Below the pieces are notes generated by a model that was not told the DNA's origin, searched no databases, and was given only the letters and a program-made list of their open reading frames with translations. Both the position numbers and the translations under genes were made by a program. Below are positions 10,566 to 21,501 of a stretch of 64,000 nucleotides of DNA, piece by piece; position 1 is the stretch's first letter; each line of letters starts with the position of its first letter. This stretch comes from Polaromonas sp. (lineage in GTDB: Bacteria; Pseudomonadota; Gammaproteobacteria; Burkholderiales; Burkholderiaceae_C), in contig PNML01000001.1 of assembly GCA_013823635.1 (NCBI GenBank), positions 21,929 to 85,928 of the forward strand, in the 5' to 3' direction.

Positions 10566-11761
10566 CCGACAAATGGATGAAATGGGCGGCCGCTGCCGCC
10601 GTGGTTCTGCTGCTGGCTGGCGGCGCGACCAAGGCCTTCAAGGCACGGCAGGCCAAACAGGCACAGGCGGCGGAAGCGGCCGCGGCCCTGCGCCTGCCCA
10701 CGGTGTTTGAACTGAGCGCCCAAGACGTGGTGCAGGTGCGCACCCGCACGCTGGTGCAAGGCGTGGGTGTGTCGGGGACCCTGCGCGCCACCCAAACGGC
10801 CACCCTGAAAGCCAAAGTGGCGGGCGAATTGCAAGGCCTGCAGGTGCGCGAGGGTGACGCGGTGCAAGCCGGCCAGACACTGGCGCGCATCGACACCACC
10901 GAGTACCAGGCCCGTGTCCAGCAGGCCGACCAGCAAGCCCGTGCGGCCGAGGCGCAGGTGGCCATTGCCCAGCGGCAATTGGGCAACAACCAGGCCTTGG
11001 TGAACCAGGGCTTCATCTCCAAGACCGCACTGGACACCTCACTGGCCAACCTGGACGCCGCACAAGCCAGCCACCGCGCCGCGCTGGCGGCACTGGACAT
11101 TGCCCGCAAGTCACTGGCCGACACGGTGGTGCGCAGCCCCATCGCGGGTCAGGTGGCCAGCCGCCTGGTGCAAAACGGTGAACGCGTGGGCGTGGATGCC
11201 CGGCTGTTGGAGGTGGTGAACCTCGACACCCTGGAGCTGGAAGCCGCCGTGCCGCCCGCGGCCGCCGCACTGTTGCGGATGGGACAGAGCGCGCAACTGA
11301 AGGTCGAGGGCCTGCCCCAAACCCTGTCGGCGCGGGTGGCCCGCATCAGCCCCAGCGCGCAGGCGGCCAGCCGCAGCGTGCTGGTTTACCTGACCCTGCC
11401 CGCCTCACCCGGCCTGCGCCAAGGCCTGTTTGCCCAAGGTGAGGTGTGGGTGGGCGAGCAAACCGGCTTGGCACTGCCCGCCAGCAGCGTGCGCAACGAC
11501 AAGCCCATGCCCTACGTGCAACAACTGGCGCCCGGCGAACCCGGCGCGCCGGCGCGCATCACCCACGTCCCAGTGAAGGTGCTGGCCCAGGGCGTCGACA
11601 AGGCCGCACTGAGCGGCTCCGACACCGGAACGGCACCAGAACCCATGGTAATCACTGAATCTGTAGCTGAAAACTCAATGATTACAAGCGTCAGGGCCGG
11701 ATTTATTCAAGAAAATACCTTGATACAGCCGCCCACCGCCCCATCGGCAACGCGCCCCTGA
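10562..11761 (+). CDS. RND efflux periplasmic adaptor (HlyD/MFP family)
   Basis: GVSGTLRATQTATLKAKVAGELQGLQVREGDAVQAGQTLARIDTTEYQARVQQAD; overlaps tetR stop. Confidence 0.93.
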   Translation: MTDKWMKWAAAAAVVLLLAGGATKAFKARQAKQAQAAEAAAALRLPTVFELSAQDVVQVRTRTLVQGVGVSGTLRATQTATLKAKVAGELQGLQVREGDAVQAGQTLARIDTTEYQARVQQADQQARAAEAQVAIAQRQLGNNQALVNQGFISKTALDTSLANLDAAQASHRAALAALDIARKSLADTVVRSPIAGQVASRLVQNGERVGVDARLLEVVNLDTLELEAAVPPAAAALLRMGQSAQLKVEGLPQTLSARVARISPSAQAASRSVLVYLTLPASPGLRQGLFAQGEVWVGEQTGLALPASSVRNDKPMPYVQQLAPGEPGAPARITHVPVKVLAQGVDKAALSGSDTGTAPEPMVITESVAENSMITSVRAGFIQENTLIQPPTAPSATRP

Positions 11762-11819
11762 GCCCAGCACGCCCCGGCTGCTGACCCGACACACCCTGCC
11801 CGACCGCCCCCGACACACC

Positions 11820-14800
11820 ATGTGGTTCACCCAGGTATCACTGCGCAATCCGGTCTTTGCGACCATGGTCATGCTGGCCTTTGTGGTGATGGGGCTGTTC
11901 GCCTTTCAGCGCCTGCAGGTGGACCAGTTTCCCAACATCGACTTCCCGGTGGTGGTGGTCACCACCGAATACCCGGGTGCGGCACCTGAAATTGTCGAGA
12001 CCGAGGTCAGCCAGAAGGTCGAAGAGGCGGTCAACACCATCGCGGGCATCAACGCACTGACCTCGCGCAGCTATGAAAGCCAGTCGGTGGTGGTGATCGA
12101 GTTTGGCCTGCACATCGAGGGGCGCAAAGCCGCCGAGGATGTGCGCGAAAAAATCGCCCTGCTCAAGCCCAGCCTGCGCACCGAGGTGAAAGAACCCCGC
12201 GTGCTGCGCTTTGACCCCGCCAGCCGCGCCATCTGGTCGGTGGCGGTGCTGCCGGATGCGGCCAGCACCACCCCACCCAACGCGGCCGAGCTGACCCAGT
12301 GGGCCGAAGAAACCCTGAAGAAGCGGCTGGAAAACGTGCGCGGCGTGGGTGCCGTGACCCTGGTGGGGGGCACGCGCCGGGCCATCAACATCGAGCTGCG
12401 CCCGCAGGCCATGGAAGCCCTGGGCATTTCTGCCGACCAAATCGTGGCCGCCGTGCGCAACGAAAACCAGGATGCCCCGCTGGGCACGCTGCGCACCCGC
12501 GACCAGGAGCGGGTGGTGCAGGTGCAGGCCCGCATGGACAACCCCACCGACTTTGCCCAGGTCATCGTGGCCCGGCGGGGCGGTCAGCCGGTGCGCCTGG
12601 GCCAGGTGGCCAAGGTGGTGGACGGCACGGTGGAGCAGGAAAACCTGGCGCTGTACAACGGCGAACGCACCTTGCTGCTGCAGGTGCAAAAAACCCAGGA
12701 CGAAAACACCATTGCCGTGGTCAATGGGCTGCAGGCCACCTTCAAGGAGATGCAGGCCCAGCTGCCACCGGGTTTTCGGCTGCAGGAGGTGCAGGACGGC
12801 TCGCGCCCCATCCGGGTGGGGGTGAACAACGTGCGCCAGACGCTGATTGAGGGCGCCATCCTCACGGTGCTGATCGTGTTTTTGTTCCTGAACTCGTGGC
12901 GCTCGACCATCATCACCGGGCTGACGCTGCCGATTGCGCTCATCGGCACCTTCATGGTGATGAACATGTTTGGCTTCACCATCAACATGATCACCCTCAT
13001 GGCGCTGAGCCTGTGTGTGGGCCTGCTGATCGACGATGCCATCGTGGTGCGCGAAAACATCGTGCGCCACCTGCAAATGGGCAAATCCGCGTTCGACGCG
13101 GCCATGGACGGCACCAAGGAAATCGGGCTGGCCGTGCTGGCCACCACCTTGTCCATCGTGGCGGTGTTCCTGCCCATTGGTTTCATGGACGGCATCATCG
13201 GCAAGTTTTTCCACGAGTTCGGCATCACGGTGGCGGCGGCCATCCTGATTTCCATGTTCGTGAGCTTCACGCTGGACCCCATGCTGTCATCGGTGTGGCA
13301 CGACCCGTCCGTGCACGGTCACGGGCAAGCCGCAGGTCCGCGCCAGGGCTGGTACGACCACAGCATTGGCCGCCTCACCGGCTGGATTGACCGCCTGCAG
13401 GACGACCTGGCCGAGGGCTACCAACGGGTGTTGGCCTGGGCGCTGCACCACCAGTTGGCCACCGTGCTGATGGCGGTGGGGGTGTTCGTGGGCAGCGTGG
13501 CCATGGTGCCGCTGCTGGGCACCGAGTTCGTGCCCAAGGCCGACTTTTCCGAAACCTCGCTCACCTTTCACACACCCGCCGGTTCGTCGCTGGAGGCCAC
13601 CGAGGCCAAGGCCCGCCAGGTGGAGGCCATTGTTCGCGACATGCCCGAGGTCCGCTACACACTGGCCACCATCAACACTGGCAATGCCCAGGGCAAAATT
13701 TACGCCAACGCCTACATCCGGCTGGTGGACCGCCAGCTGCGCACGGCCAATGCCGACCAGCTCTCGGCCCGGTTGCGCGAACGCCTGCGCACGGTGGGTG
13801 GCATCAACGTCACCCATGTGGGTTTGCTGGACGCGGTGGGCGGCAACAAACAGGTGGAGTTTTCCCTGCAAGGACCTGACCTGCACGAGCTGGAGCGCCT
13901 GACCCGCCAGGTGATGGACCGCATCCGCCCCATCACCGGGCTGGTGGACCTGGACTCTTCCGTCAAACCCAACAAACCCACCGTGGAACTGCACATGCGC
14001 TCGGACGCCGCCTCGGACGTGGGTGTGGGCGTGGCCAACCTCGCCAGCGCCCTGCGCACGCTGGTGGCCGGGCAGACCGTGGGCAACTGGCGGGCCGCCG
14101 ACGACCAGACCTACGACGTGATCGTTCGCCTGGGCGCGGCCGACCGCCAGACCCCACAGGCGCTGGCCAAACTGCCGCTGGTGGTGGGCTCACTGGCCGA
14201 CGGCAGTGCCCGGGTGGTGCGCGTGGAGCAGGTGGCCGACGTGGTGGAATCCACCGGCGCCAACCAGATCAACCGGCGCAGCCTGACGCGTGAGGTGTCC
14301 ATCAACGCCAACGCATTTGCCCGCACGGCCGGCGAAGTCTCCAGCGACATCCGGCAGGTGCTGGAGTCCACGGCCTTTCCGCCCGGCTACCGCTACCAGT
14401 TCGGTGGCTCCACCAAAAACATGCAGGAGTCGTTCGGCTACGCCGTGTCCGCACTGGCCATGGGCGTCATCTTCATCTACATGATCCTGGCCAGCCAGTT
14501 CAAAAGCTTCCTGCAGCCCCTAGCGCTGATGACCTCGCTGCCGCTGACGCTGATCGGTGTGGTGCTGGCGCTCATGATGTTCCAGTCCAGCATGAGCATG
14601 TTCTCGGTCATCGGCATCATCATGCTCATGGGCCTGGTCACCAAAAACGCCATTTTGCTGGTGGACTTTGCCATCCGCGCCCGGGAAGGCACACCCGACC
14701 ACCCGCCCCTGAACCGCACCGACGCGCTGCTGATGGCCGCCAAGGTCAGGCTGCGCCCCATCCTCATGACCACGCTGGCCATGGTGTTTGGCATGGTGCC

Positions 14801-15005
14801 ACTGGCGTTTGCGCTGTCCGAAGGCTCGGAGCAACGCGCCCCCATGGGGCAGGCGGTCATTGGCGGGGTCATCACCTCGTCGCTGCTCACGCTGGTGGTG
14901 GTGCCCGTGGTGTACTGCTACATGGACGACCTGGGCCAGTGGCTGCGCCGCCGCTTTCTGACCCGCCAGGCCACACCGCCAGGCAACACGGGCACGGCCC
15001 GGTAA
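11820..15005 (+). CDS. RND efflux inner-membrane permease (AcrB/MexB-like)
   Basis: 1061 aa, MWFTQVSLRNPVFATMVMLAFVVMGLFAFQRLQVDQFPNIDFPVVVVTTEYPGAAPEIVE. Confidence 0.95.
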   Translation: MWFTQVSLRNPVFATMVMLAFVVMGLFAFQRLQVDQFPNIDFPVVVVTTEYPGAAPEIVETEVSQKVEEAVNTIAGINALTSRSYESQSVVVIEFGLHIEGRKAAEDVREKIALLKPSLRTEVKEPRVLRFDPASRAIWSVAVLPDAASTTPPNAAELTQWAEETLKKRLENVRGVGAVTLVGGTRRAINIELRPQAMEALGISADQIVAAVRNENQDAPLGTLRTRDQERVVQVQARMDNPTDFAQVIVARRGGQPVRLGQVAKVVDGTVEQENLALYNGERTLLLQVQKTQDENTIAVVNGLQATFKEMQAQLPPGFRLQEVQDGSRPIRVGVNNVRQTLIEGAILTVLIVFLFLNSWRSTIITGLTLPIALIGTFMVMNMFGFTINMITLMALSLCVGLLIDDAIVVRENIVRHLQMGKSAFDAAMDGTKEIGLAVLATTLSIVAVFLPIGFMDGIIGKFFHEFGITVAAAILISMFVSFTLDPMLSSVWHDPSVHGHGQAAGPRQGWYDHSIGRLTGWIDRLQDDLAEGYQRVLAWALHHQLATVLMAVGVFVGSVAMVPLLGTEFVPKADFSETSLTFHTPAGSSLEATEAKARQVEAIVRDMPEVRYTLATINTGNAQGKIYANAYIRLVDRQLRTANADQLSARLRERLRTVGGINVTHVGLLDAVGGNKQVEFSLQGPDLHELERLTRQVMDRIRPITGLVDLDSSVKPNKPTVELHMRSDAASDVGVGVANLASALRTLVAGQTVGNWRAADDQTYDVIVRLGAADRQTPQALAKLPLVVGSLADGSARVVRVEQVADVVESTGANQINRRSLTREVSINANAFARTAGEVSSDIRQVLESTAFPPGYRYQFGGSTKNMQESFGYAVSALAMGVIFIYMILASQFKSFLQPLALMTSLPLTLIGVVLALMMFQSSMSMFSVIGIIMLMGLVTKNAILLVDFAIRAREGTPDHPPLNRTDALLMAAKVRLRPILMTTLAMVFGMVPLAFALSEGSEQRAPMGQAVIGGVITSSLLTLVVVPVVYCYMDDLGQWLRRRFLTRQATPPGNTGTAR

Positions 15006-15045
15006 AATTGGTGTGGTCCAGCAAACATACCCACCGGAGTATAAA

Positions 15046-15759
15046 ATGAGCACAATGCAAGCCGTTCAAACCGCCCCTGCCTTCGACGTTGACAAAGCCC
15101 GCTTCAACATGATCGAGCAACAGGTCCGCCCCTGGGACGTGGCCGACTCCGTGGTGCTGGGCCTCCTCAAGGACATCCCGCGCGAGGTGTTCACGCCCGA
15201 GGCCTACCAGTCCCTGGCGTTTGCCGACCTGGACCTGCCCCTGTCCAGCCCCGCCGTGGACGGTGAATGCATGCTGCCGCCCAAGGTGCAGGCCCGTGTG
15301 GCCCAGGACTTGGCCGTGCAACCCAGCGACAAGGTGCTGCACATTGGCACGGGTTCGGGCTTCATGGCCGCCCTGCTGGGTCGTCAGGCGCAGCAGGTGC
15401 TGAGCCTGGAAATCAACCCCGCCTTGGCCAAAACGGCCGCAGCCAACCTGCAGCGCGCCGGCATCACCAACGTGAACGTGCGCTGCGCCGATGCCGCGGC
15501 CCATGGTTTCAAGGCCTGCGCCGACGAGGCACGCTACGACGTGGTGGTGGTCAGCGGCTCCTTGGCCGAAGTGCCCCAAGCCCTGCTGGACATGCTCAAG
15601 GTGGGTGGCCGCTTCTTCGCCTTTGTGGGGGACGAGCCCATCATGCGCGCCACCCTGGTCACCCGCGCCAGCGACTCCGCCTTCACCACCGAGCAGCCTT
15701 GGGACTATGTCGCACCCCGCATGAAGAACTTTCCCCGGCCATCGGCCTTCCGGTTCTGA
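15046..15759 (+). CDS. Protein-L-isoaspartate O-methyltransferase family
   Basis: MIEQQVRPWDVAD...PPKVQARVAQDLAVQPSDKVLHIGTGSGFMAALLGR. Confidence 0.88.
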   Translation: MSTMQAVQTAPAFDVDKARFNMIEQQVRPWDVADSVVLGLLKDIPREVFTPEAYQSLAFADLDLPLSSPAVDGECMLPPKVQARVAQDLAVQPSDKVLHIGTGSGFMAALLGRQAQQVLSLEINPALAKTAAANLQRAGITNVNVRCADAAAHGFKACADEARYDVVVVSGSLAEVPQALLDMLKVGGRFFAFVGDEPIMRATLVTRASDSAFTTEQPWDYVAPRMKNFPRPSAFRF

Positions 15760-15772
15760 GGACACACGCACC

Positions 15773-16132
15773 ATGATGCAGCTGCAAGTGGGTCAGGTCG
15801 CGGACTGGGCCAAACAGATGGGCACCCAACACCCCGGGCACACACCCCTGGTGCTGGATGTGCGCGAACCCTGGGAACTGCAAACCGCCGCCATCGCCAA
15901 CGACCCGGCCACCAACGGCTTCCAGGTGCTGCACATGCCCATGCGCACCGTGCCCGCCCGCTACCTGGAGCTGGACAAGCACCAGCCCGTGGCCTGCCTG
16001 TGCCACCACGGTGCGCGCAGCATGCAGGTGGCCATGTTCCTGGAAAACAACGGCTTCACGCAGGTGGTCAACATCCAGGGCGGCATCCACGCCTGGGCCA
16101 CCGAGGTGGACGCCCGCGTTCCCCTGTACTGA
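15773..16132 (+). CDS. Rhodanese-like domain protein
   Basis: LVLDVREPWEL...PVACLCHHGARSMQVAMFLENNGFTQVVNIQGGIHAWA. Confidence 0.9.
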   Translation: MMQLQVGQVADWAKQMGTQHPGHTPLVLDVREPWELQTAAIANDPATNGFQVLHMPMRTVPARYLELDKHQPVACLCHHGARSMQVAMFLENNGFTQVVNIQGGIHAWATEVDARVPLY

Positions 16133-16170
16133 AGTCACCAGCCCCTCCCCACACCAGCCAGAGACCCGAC

Positions 16171-17565
16171 ATGATGACCCTGCCCCGCCCGACCGCTGCC
16201 CCCACTTCCGCCCCGCCCGTCCCCGGAGCGCGCCAGGCGGTCCTGCGCCGCACCCCTGTGGCAGCGGCATGGGCCATGGCCGCCACACTGTCGGTCCTGT
16301 CGGGCGGCGCACACGCTCAGTCGCTGGTGGACCTGTTCGAATCGGCAAGGGGCTTCGACGCCACCTTCCAGGCGGCCAAGGCCAGCAACGACGCCGCCCA
16401 GGCCAAGGCCGAGCAGGCCCGCGCCGGCCTGCTGCCAACGGTGGGGCTGAGCAGCAGCGTGAGCCGCGCCAACGTGGACAACGCAGCCCCCGTGGCCGAC
16501 CGCAGCTTCGGTAGCCAGAGCGTGGCCGTGGCCGCCAGCCAACCCCTGTACCGCCCCGCCAACCGGCTGGTGTTCGAACAAGGGCAAAAATCACTGCAAG
16601 TGGCCCAAGCCCAGCTGCTGGCTGCCGAGCAAGACCTGATCGTGCGCACCACCCAGGCGTATTTCGACGTGCTGGCCGCGCAGGACACCCTCACCTTCGT
16701 GAACGCCCAAAAGGCGGCGGTGGCCGAACAATTGGCTGCGGCCAAGCGCAACTTTGAGGTGGGCACCTCCACCGTCACCGATTCCCGCGAGGCCCAGGCC
16801 CGTTTCGATCTGGTGCTGGCCCAGGAAATTGCGGCCGAGAATGACCTGCGCGTGAAAAAGCTCGCCCTCGACACCCTGGTGGGCAAGTCGGGCACCAGCC
16901 CCCTGCCGCTGGCACTGCCGGTGGACCTGCCGGTGGCCACACCCGATGACGTGACCCACTGGGTCAAGCTGGCCGAAACCGGTCACCCCAGCGTGCAGCA
17001 GGCCAGCACCGCACTGGAAATTGCCCAGATGGAAACCCGCAAGGCCGAGGCGGGTCACGGCCCCACCGTCGACCTGACGGCCCAGTACCAGATGGCGCGG
17101 GCCCCTTCGTCCACCACGGGCATCACCGGGCGCAGCAACACCGCCAGCGTGGGGGTTCAGCTGAACCTGCCCCTGTTCGCCGGCTATGCCATCCAGAACC
17201 GCGTCAAGGAAACCCTGGCGCTGGAAGACAAGGCCCGCGCCGACCTGGACGCCGCCCGGCGCGCGGTGGCCCAGGCCACCCGCACGGCCTTTTTTGGTGT
17301 GCAGTCGGGCAAAGGGCAGGTGCGCGCACTCGAAGCCGCTGAGGCCTCCAGCCAGAGCGCCCTGGATGCCAACAAGCTGGGCTACCAAGTGGGTGTGCGC
17401 ATCAACATCGATGTGCTCAACGCACAAAGCCAGCTGTTCCAGACCAAACGCGACCTGGCCAAGGCCCGCTACGACGTGCTGGTGGGCGGGCTCAAACTGC
17501 GCCAGGCCAGCGGCACACTGGTGGCGGACGACCTGAACCGGGTCAATGCCCTGATCAAACACTGA
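16171..17565 (+). CDS. TolC-family outer-membrane efflux protein
   Basis: Signal peptide then SLVDLFESARGFDATFQAAKASNDAAQAKAEQARAGLLPTV. Confidence 0.93.
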   Translation: MMTLPRPTAAPTSAPPVPGARQAVLRRTPVAAAWAMAATLSVLSGGAHAQSLVDLFESARGFDATFQAAKASNDAAQAKAEQARAGLLPTVGLSSSVSRANVDNAAPVADRSFGSQSVAVAASQPLYRPANRLVFEQGQKSLQVAQAQLLAAEQDLIVRTTQAYFDVLAAQDTLTFVNAQKAAVAEQLAAAKRNFEVGTSTVTDSREAQARFDLVLAQEIAAENDLRVKKLALDTLVGKSGTSPLPLALPVDLPVATPDDVTHWVKLAETGHPSVQQASTALEIAQMETRKAEAGHGPTVDLTAQYQMARAPSSTTGITGRSNTASVGVQLNLPLFAGYAIQNRVKETLALEDKARADLDAARRAVAQATRTAFFGVQSGKGQVRALEAAEASSQSALDANKLGYQVGVRINIDVLNAQSQLFQTKRDLAKARYDVLVGGLKLRQASGTLVADDLNRVNALIKH

Positions 17566-17593
17566 GCCGCGGCGGCACCGCCGCAGCATCCGT

Positions 17594-19018
17594 TCAGCCC
17601 GCTTGAACGGACCGATCCGCCGCTGGGTGCGGCAACAGGGACGCCACCGCCTCGGCGGTGGCCGCCGCAGCGCCCTGGTGAGACCGTGAAAACCGCTGCG
17701 CTGCATCCTTGGCGACCTGCCGCTGGTCCGGACTGGCCAGCCACGCCACCGCTGCGCGCAGGCCTTGGGCCATGTCAGACACCCGCCGGGCCGCGCCTGC
17801 GGTTTCGGCCTGGTCGGCGGCCTCGGCAAAATTGAAGGTGTGGGGGCCCATCACCACCGGGCAGGCACAGGCGGCGGCCTCGATCAGGTTCTGGCCACCC
17901 AGGGGCTCAAAGCTGCCCCCCAGCAAGGCGACATCCGCCAGGCTGTAGTACAGCGCCATTTCCCCCAGCGAATCGCCCAGCCAGATGCTGCCCTGTGTGG
18001 GTGCCACCGCTGCCCCGCGTGTCAGCTGCTCGCCCCATTGGGTCCGGCGCTCGCACACCCAGCCAGCGGCCTCGATGAGCCCGGCCACCGCCCCGAACCG
18101 CTGGGGGTGCCGGGGCACCACCAGCCACTGGATGTCGGAAACATCAAAATCAGTAGCTGATTGTTCAATACCATCAAGCGACAGAGACCTTATTTGCTTT
18201 AAAAACAGTGCCTCTTCCCCTTCCCGTGAGCTGGCCAGCAGCACCACCGGCCGCGCCAGACGCTGGCGCCACCGCTGCCCCTGGGCGCACTGCGCGGCAT
18301 CGGGCTGGGCATCAAACTTCAGGTTGCCCCACACGCCGTTGACCCGGGCGCCCAGGCTGGCCAGGCGCTCGGCATCGCGCGGCGTCTGGGCCAACACGGT
18401 GGCCAGGCCCGCGTATGCCGGGCGGGACAGCCAGCGCAAACGCTGGCCCTGCCGCCAGGAGCGCTCGTTCAAGCGCGCGTTGACCAGCGCCAGTGGCACC
18501 CCTTGCCGCTGGCAGGCCTGCACCAGGCAGGGCCAAATTTCGGTCTCCATGAGCACGCCCACGCTGGGGCGACAGTGCCGCAAGAACCCTTGCACCGCGG
18601 CCGGGTCGTCCCATGGCAACCAGGTTTGGGCGTCACCGGGCAACAGGTGGCGACTGCCCTCGGCCCAGCCCGTGGCCGTGCTGTGCGTCAGCAACAAACG
18701 CATGCCCGGCAGCGCCTGGCGCAGGGCGGGCAGCAGGGTGGCCGCGGCGCGGGCTTCCCCCAAGGACACGGCGTGCACCCACACCCGGGGGCCTGTGGCG
18801 TCCGTGGCTTCGGCTTCCACACCGGTGCCATACACCCCGAACCTGGCCTGCACGGCGTGGGCGTACCCAGGCTCACTGACGGCACGGCGCGCCAGTTTGC
18901 GCCGCAGCAGTGGGCGCGCCAGGCGCATGGCACGCCCATACAGCCACAGGCTGGCGCGCTCCAGCCAGGTGGGCGCACGGGTGGAGGACGGGTCGGACAC
19001 GCGGAACGGGCCTGGCAT
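17594..19018 (-). CDS. waaA: 3-deoxy-D-manno-octulosonic acid transferase
   Basis: GPRVWVHAVSLGEARAAATLLPAL...LLTHSTATGW...FLRHCRPSVGVLMETEIWP. Confidence 0.95.
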   Translation of the reverse strand: MPGPFRVSDPSSTRAPTWLERASLWLYGRAMRLARPLLRRKLARRAVSEPGYAHAVQARFGVYGTGVEAEATDATGPRVWVHAVSLGEARAAATLLPALRQALPGMRLLLTHSTATGWAEGSRHLLPGDAQTWLPWDDPAAVQGFLRHCRPSVGVLMETEIWPCLVQACQRQGVPLALVNARLNERSWRQGQRLRWLSRPAYAGLATVLAQTPRDAERLASLGARVNGVWGNLKFDAQPDAAQCAQGQRWRQRLARPVVLLASSREGEEALFLKQIRSLSLDGIEQSATDFDVSDIQWLVVPRHPQRFGAVAGLIEAAGWVCERRTQWGEQLTRGAAVAPTQGSIWLGDSLGEMALYYSLADVALLGGSFEPLGGQNLIEAAACACPVVMGPHTFNFAEAADQAETAGAARRVSDMAQGLRAAVAWLASPDQRQVAKDAAQRFSRSHQGAAAATAEAVASLLPHPAADRSVQAG

Positions 19019-20088
19019 CAGGCCGCCGTAGCCCACAGCTGTTGGTACACACGGCCAATGCCGTCGGCCTCGGCCTGCAGGGAAAACTGCTGGCTGACCC
19101 GTTCGCGCGCGCGTTGCCCTGTGGCACGGGTCCGCTCCGAGTCGGTCAGCAGCTGGTCCAGGGCATGGGCCAGGGCGGCGGCGTCGCCGGTGGGCACCAG
19201 AAGGCCCTCCTGACCCGGGGTGATCAGCTCTTCAAACGCCCCGGTTCGGGAACACACCAGTGCGCAACCGGTGGCGGCGGCCTCAAAGGGCGTCAAACCA
19301 AACGGTTCGTAGCGGGGGCAGGCCACGCACACCAGGCAGCGCTGGTACCAGCGGTGCACCTCACCCGCCGGCACCTCGCCCAAAAACACCAGGCGCTCGC
19401 TCAGCCCGGCTGAGGCAATGCGCTCTTTCAGGGCGGACTCATAGGCACGGTGCTGTGGCTGCGCCAGCCCGGCGATGATGGCCGTCACCTCGGGGTAGCG
19501 GGGCAGCACGGCCAGCAGCGCATCCACAAACACGTCGGTGCCTTTGTCCGGCCGCACGCGGCCAAACACGCCCACCCCCCAGCGGCCCGGCAGGCCGCTG
19601 TCTGCCCAGGCATGGGTTTTGTCCACGGGGGCAAAACGGGTCAGATCGATGCCGTGGTGCACCACGCCGGTGGTGTTGGGCACACAGTCTGCCGCCTTCT
19701 GGGTGGTGGCAATGACCGCGTCCATGCGTGATATCAGCCAGCGCGGGAAGGCGCCGTGCACATGCTGCGCGGCCGAGGTGAACACCAGGCGCACCGGCAG
19801 GCGCAACACGTCGCGCGCCCACAAACCAGCCAGCATTTCGTGGTCGCGGCGCACATGCCAGATGCGGAAAGGCCGCCCGGGCGGTGGCCGGCGCGACACG
19901 CGAATGGCTTCGCCCAGGCGCATGCCCACCACCCCGTTGGACTGCGTGGTGCCGCAGTAACCCAGCGCCCACTGCGTCATCTGCAACGGCACCAGTGCGT
20001 TCACGGTGGCAGACACGCCGGTGTAGCGCTTTTTCAGGTTGAACACGATGACTTCGGGGTCAGCGCTGAGTCCGGGGTGCAAGGGCAT
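19018..20088 (-). CDS. Glycosyltransferase family 4 (LPS core type)
   Basis: GVGVFGRVRPDKGTDVFVDALLAVLPRYPEVTAIIAG...PRYEPFGLTPFEAAATGCALVCSRTGAFEELI. Confidence 0.9.
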   Translation of the reverse strand: MPLHPGLSADPEVIVFNLKKRYTGVSATVNALVPLQMTQWALGYCGTTQSNGVVGMRLGEAIRVSRRPPPGRPFRIWHVRRDHEMLAGLWARDVLRLPVRLVFTSAAQHVHGAFPRWLISRMDAVIATTQKAADCVPNTTGVVHHGIDLTRFAPVDKTHAWADSGLPGRWGVGVFGRVRPDKGTDVFVDALLAVLPRYPEVTAIIAGLAQPQHRAYESALKERIASAGLSERLVFLGEVPAGEVHRWYQRCLVCVACPRYEPFGLTPFEAAATGCALVCSRTGAFEELITPGQEGLLVPTGDAAALAHALDQLLTDSERTRATGQRARERVSQQFSLQAEADGIGRVYQQLWATAA

Positions 20089-20121
20089 GGAAAAGGGCCG
20101 TCGGGGATGGGGGTGGGCCAG

Positions 20122-21501
20122 TCAGTGGGCGGCGCTGCCCACCACGGCATCGGGTTTGACGCTGCGCAGCAGGGCCAGCATGTCGGTCTCGATGCGGTGC
20201 AGCGCCTCGGGCGTGTGGCCCTCGAAGCGCAGCACCAGCACCGGCGTGGTGTTGGACGCGCGGATCAGGCCGAAGCCGTCCGGCCAGTCCACCCGCAGGC
20301 CGTCGATGGTGCTCACTTTGGCCGGCGCGGCAAATTGGGCCTGCTGCAAGCGCGTCACCAGGGTGTGGGGCTCGCCCTCGGCGCAGGCCACGTTGAGCTC
20401 GGGCGTGCTGTGGCTGGTGGGCAGGGCCTCCAGCACGGCGCTGGGGTCGTCGTGGCGGCTGAGGATTTCCAGCATGCGGGCACCCGCATAGGTGCCGTCG
20501 TCGAACCCGTACCAGCGCTCCTTGAAAAAGATGTGGCCACTCATTTCACCACCCAGCGGTGAATCCACCTCCTTCATGCGCGCCTTGATGAGCGAATGGC
20601 CGGTTTTGAACATCTCGGCCACGCCACCCGCCGCCTCGATGGCCGGGGCCAGCCGTTGCGTGCACTTGACGTCGAACAGGATGGTGCCGCCGGGCACGCG
20701 CGACAGCACGTCCTGCGCAAACAGCATCATCTGGCGGTCGGGGTAAATGTTGTTGCCGTGGCGGGTGATCAGGCCCAGCCGGTCGCCGTCGCCGTCAAAG
20801 GCCAGGCCCAGGTCGGCACCGGTGCTGGCCAACGCGGCCATCAGGTCGCGCAGGTTTTCGGGCTTGCTGGGGTCGGGGTGGTGGTTGGGGAAGTTGCCGT
20901 CCACCTCGCTGAACAGCTCAACCACCTCGCAACCCAACGCCCGGAAGATACCGGGTGCCGAGGCACCGGCCACACCGTTGCCACTGTCCACCACAATTTT
21001 CAGGGGGCGGGCCAGCCGGATGTCGGACACGATGCGCTGGGCATAGTCTTCGTCAATCCGCACCTGGCTGATGCTGCCACCGGCTTGCAACACCCAGCTT
21101 TCCGCCTCCATGGTGTGGCGCAACTGCTGGATGTCTTCCCCGTAAATGGCCTTGCCCGCCAGCACCATCTTGAACCCGTTGTGGTCTTTGGGGTTGTGGC
21201 TGCCGGTGACCTGTATGCCACTGCGGCACAGGGTGTTGGCCGCAAAGTACAGCATGGGCGTGGTGACCATGCCCACGTCAATCACCTGGATGCCGGCGGC
21301 CACCAGACCGCGCATGAGCGCCCGGCTAAGGGCCGGGCCGGTGAGGCGGCCATCGCGGCCCACGGCCACCGTGGTCTCGCCCGCGGCGCGAGCCGCCGTG
21401 CCAAAGGCCTTGCCCAGGGCTTCGGCCACCGCCTCGTTCAGTGCGGTGGGAACCACACCCCGGATGTCGTAGGCCTTGAATACGGAAGTGACCAGCTGCA
21501 T
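20122..21501 (-). CDS. Phosphomannomutase/phosphoglucomutase (AlgC-like)
   Basis: VFKAYDIRGVVP...VTGSHNPKDHNGFKMVLAG...LAFDGDGDRLGLI. Confidence 0.93.
   Translation of the reverse strand: MQLVTSVFKAYDIRGVVPTALNEAVAEALGKAFGTAARAAGETTVAVGRDGRLTGPALSRALMRGLVAAGIQVIDVGMVTTPMLYFAANTLCRSGIQVTGSHNPKDHNGFKMVLAGKAIYGEDIQQLRHTMEAESWVLQAGGSISQVRIDEDYAQRIVSDIRLARPLKIVVDSGNGVAGASAPGIFRALGCEVVELFSEVDGNFPNHHPDPSKPENLRDLMAALASTGADLGLAFDGDGDRLGLITRHGNNIYPDRQMMLFAQDVLSRVPGGTILFDVKCTQRLAPAIEAAGGVAEMFKTGHSLIKARMKEVDSPLGGEMSGHIFFKERWYGFDDGTYAGARMLEILSRHDDPSAVLEALPTSHSTPELNVACAEGEPHTLVTRLQQAQFAAPAKVSTIDGLRVDWPDGFGLIRASNTTPVLVLRFEGHTPEALHRIETDMLALLRSVKPDAVVGSAAH

Noticed and set aside
9867-17565. TetR-RND-TolC cluster interrupted by pcm-like and rhodanese genes as a novel system
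   Set aside because: This appears to be an ordinary arrangement; not evidence of a new system.
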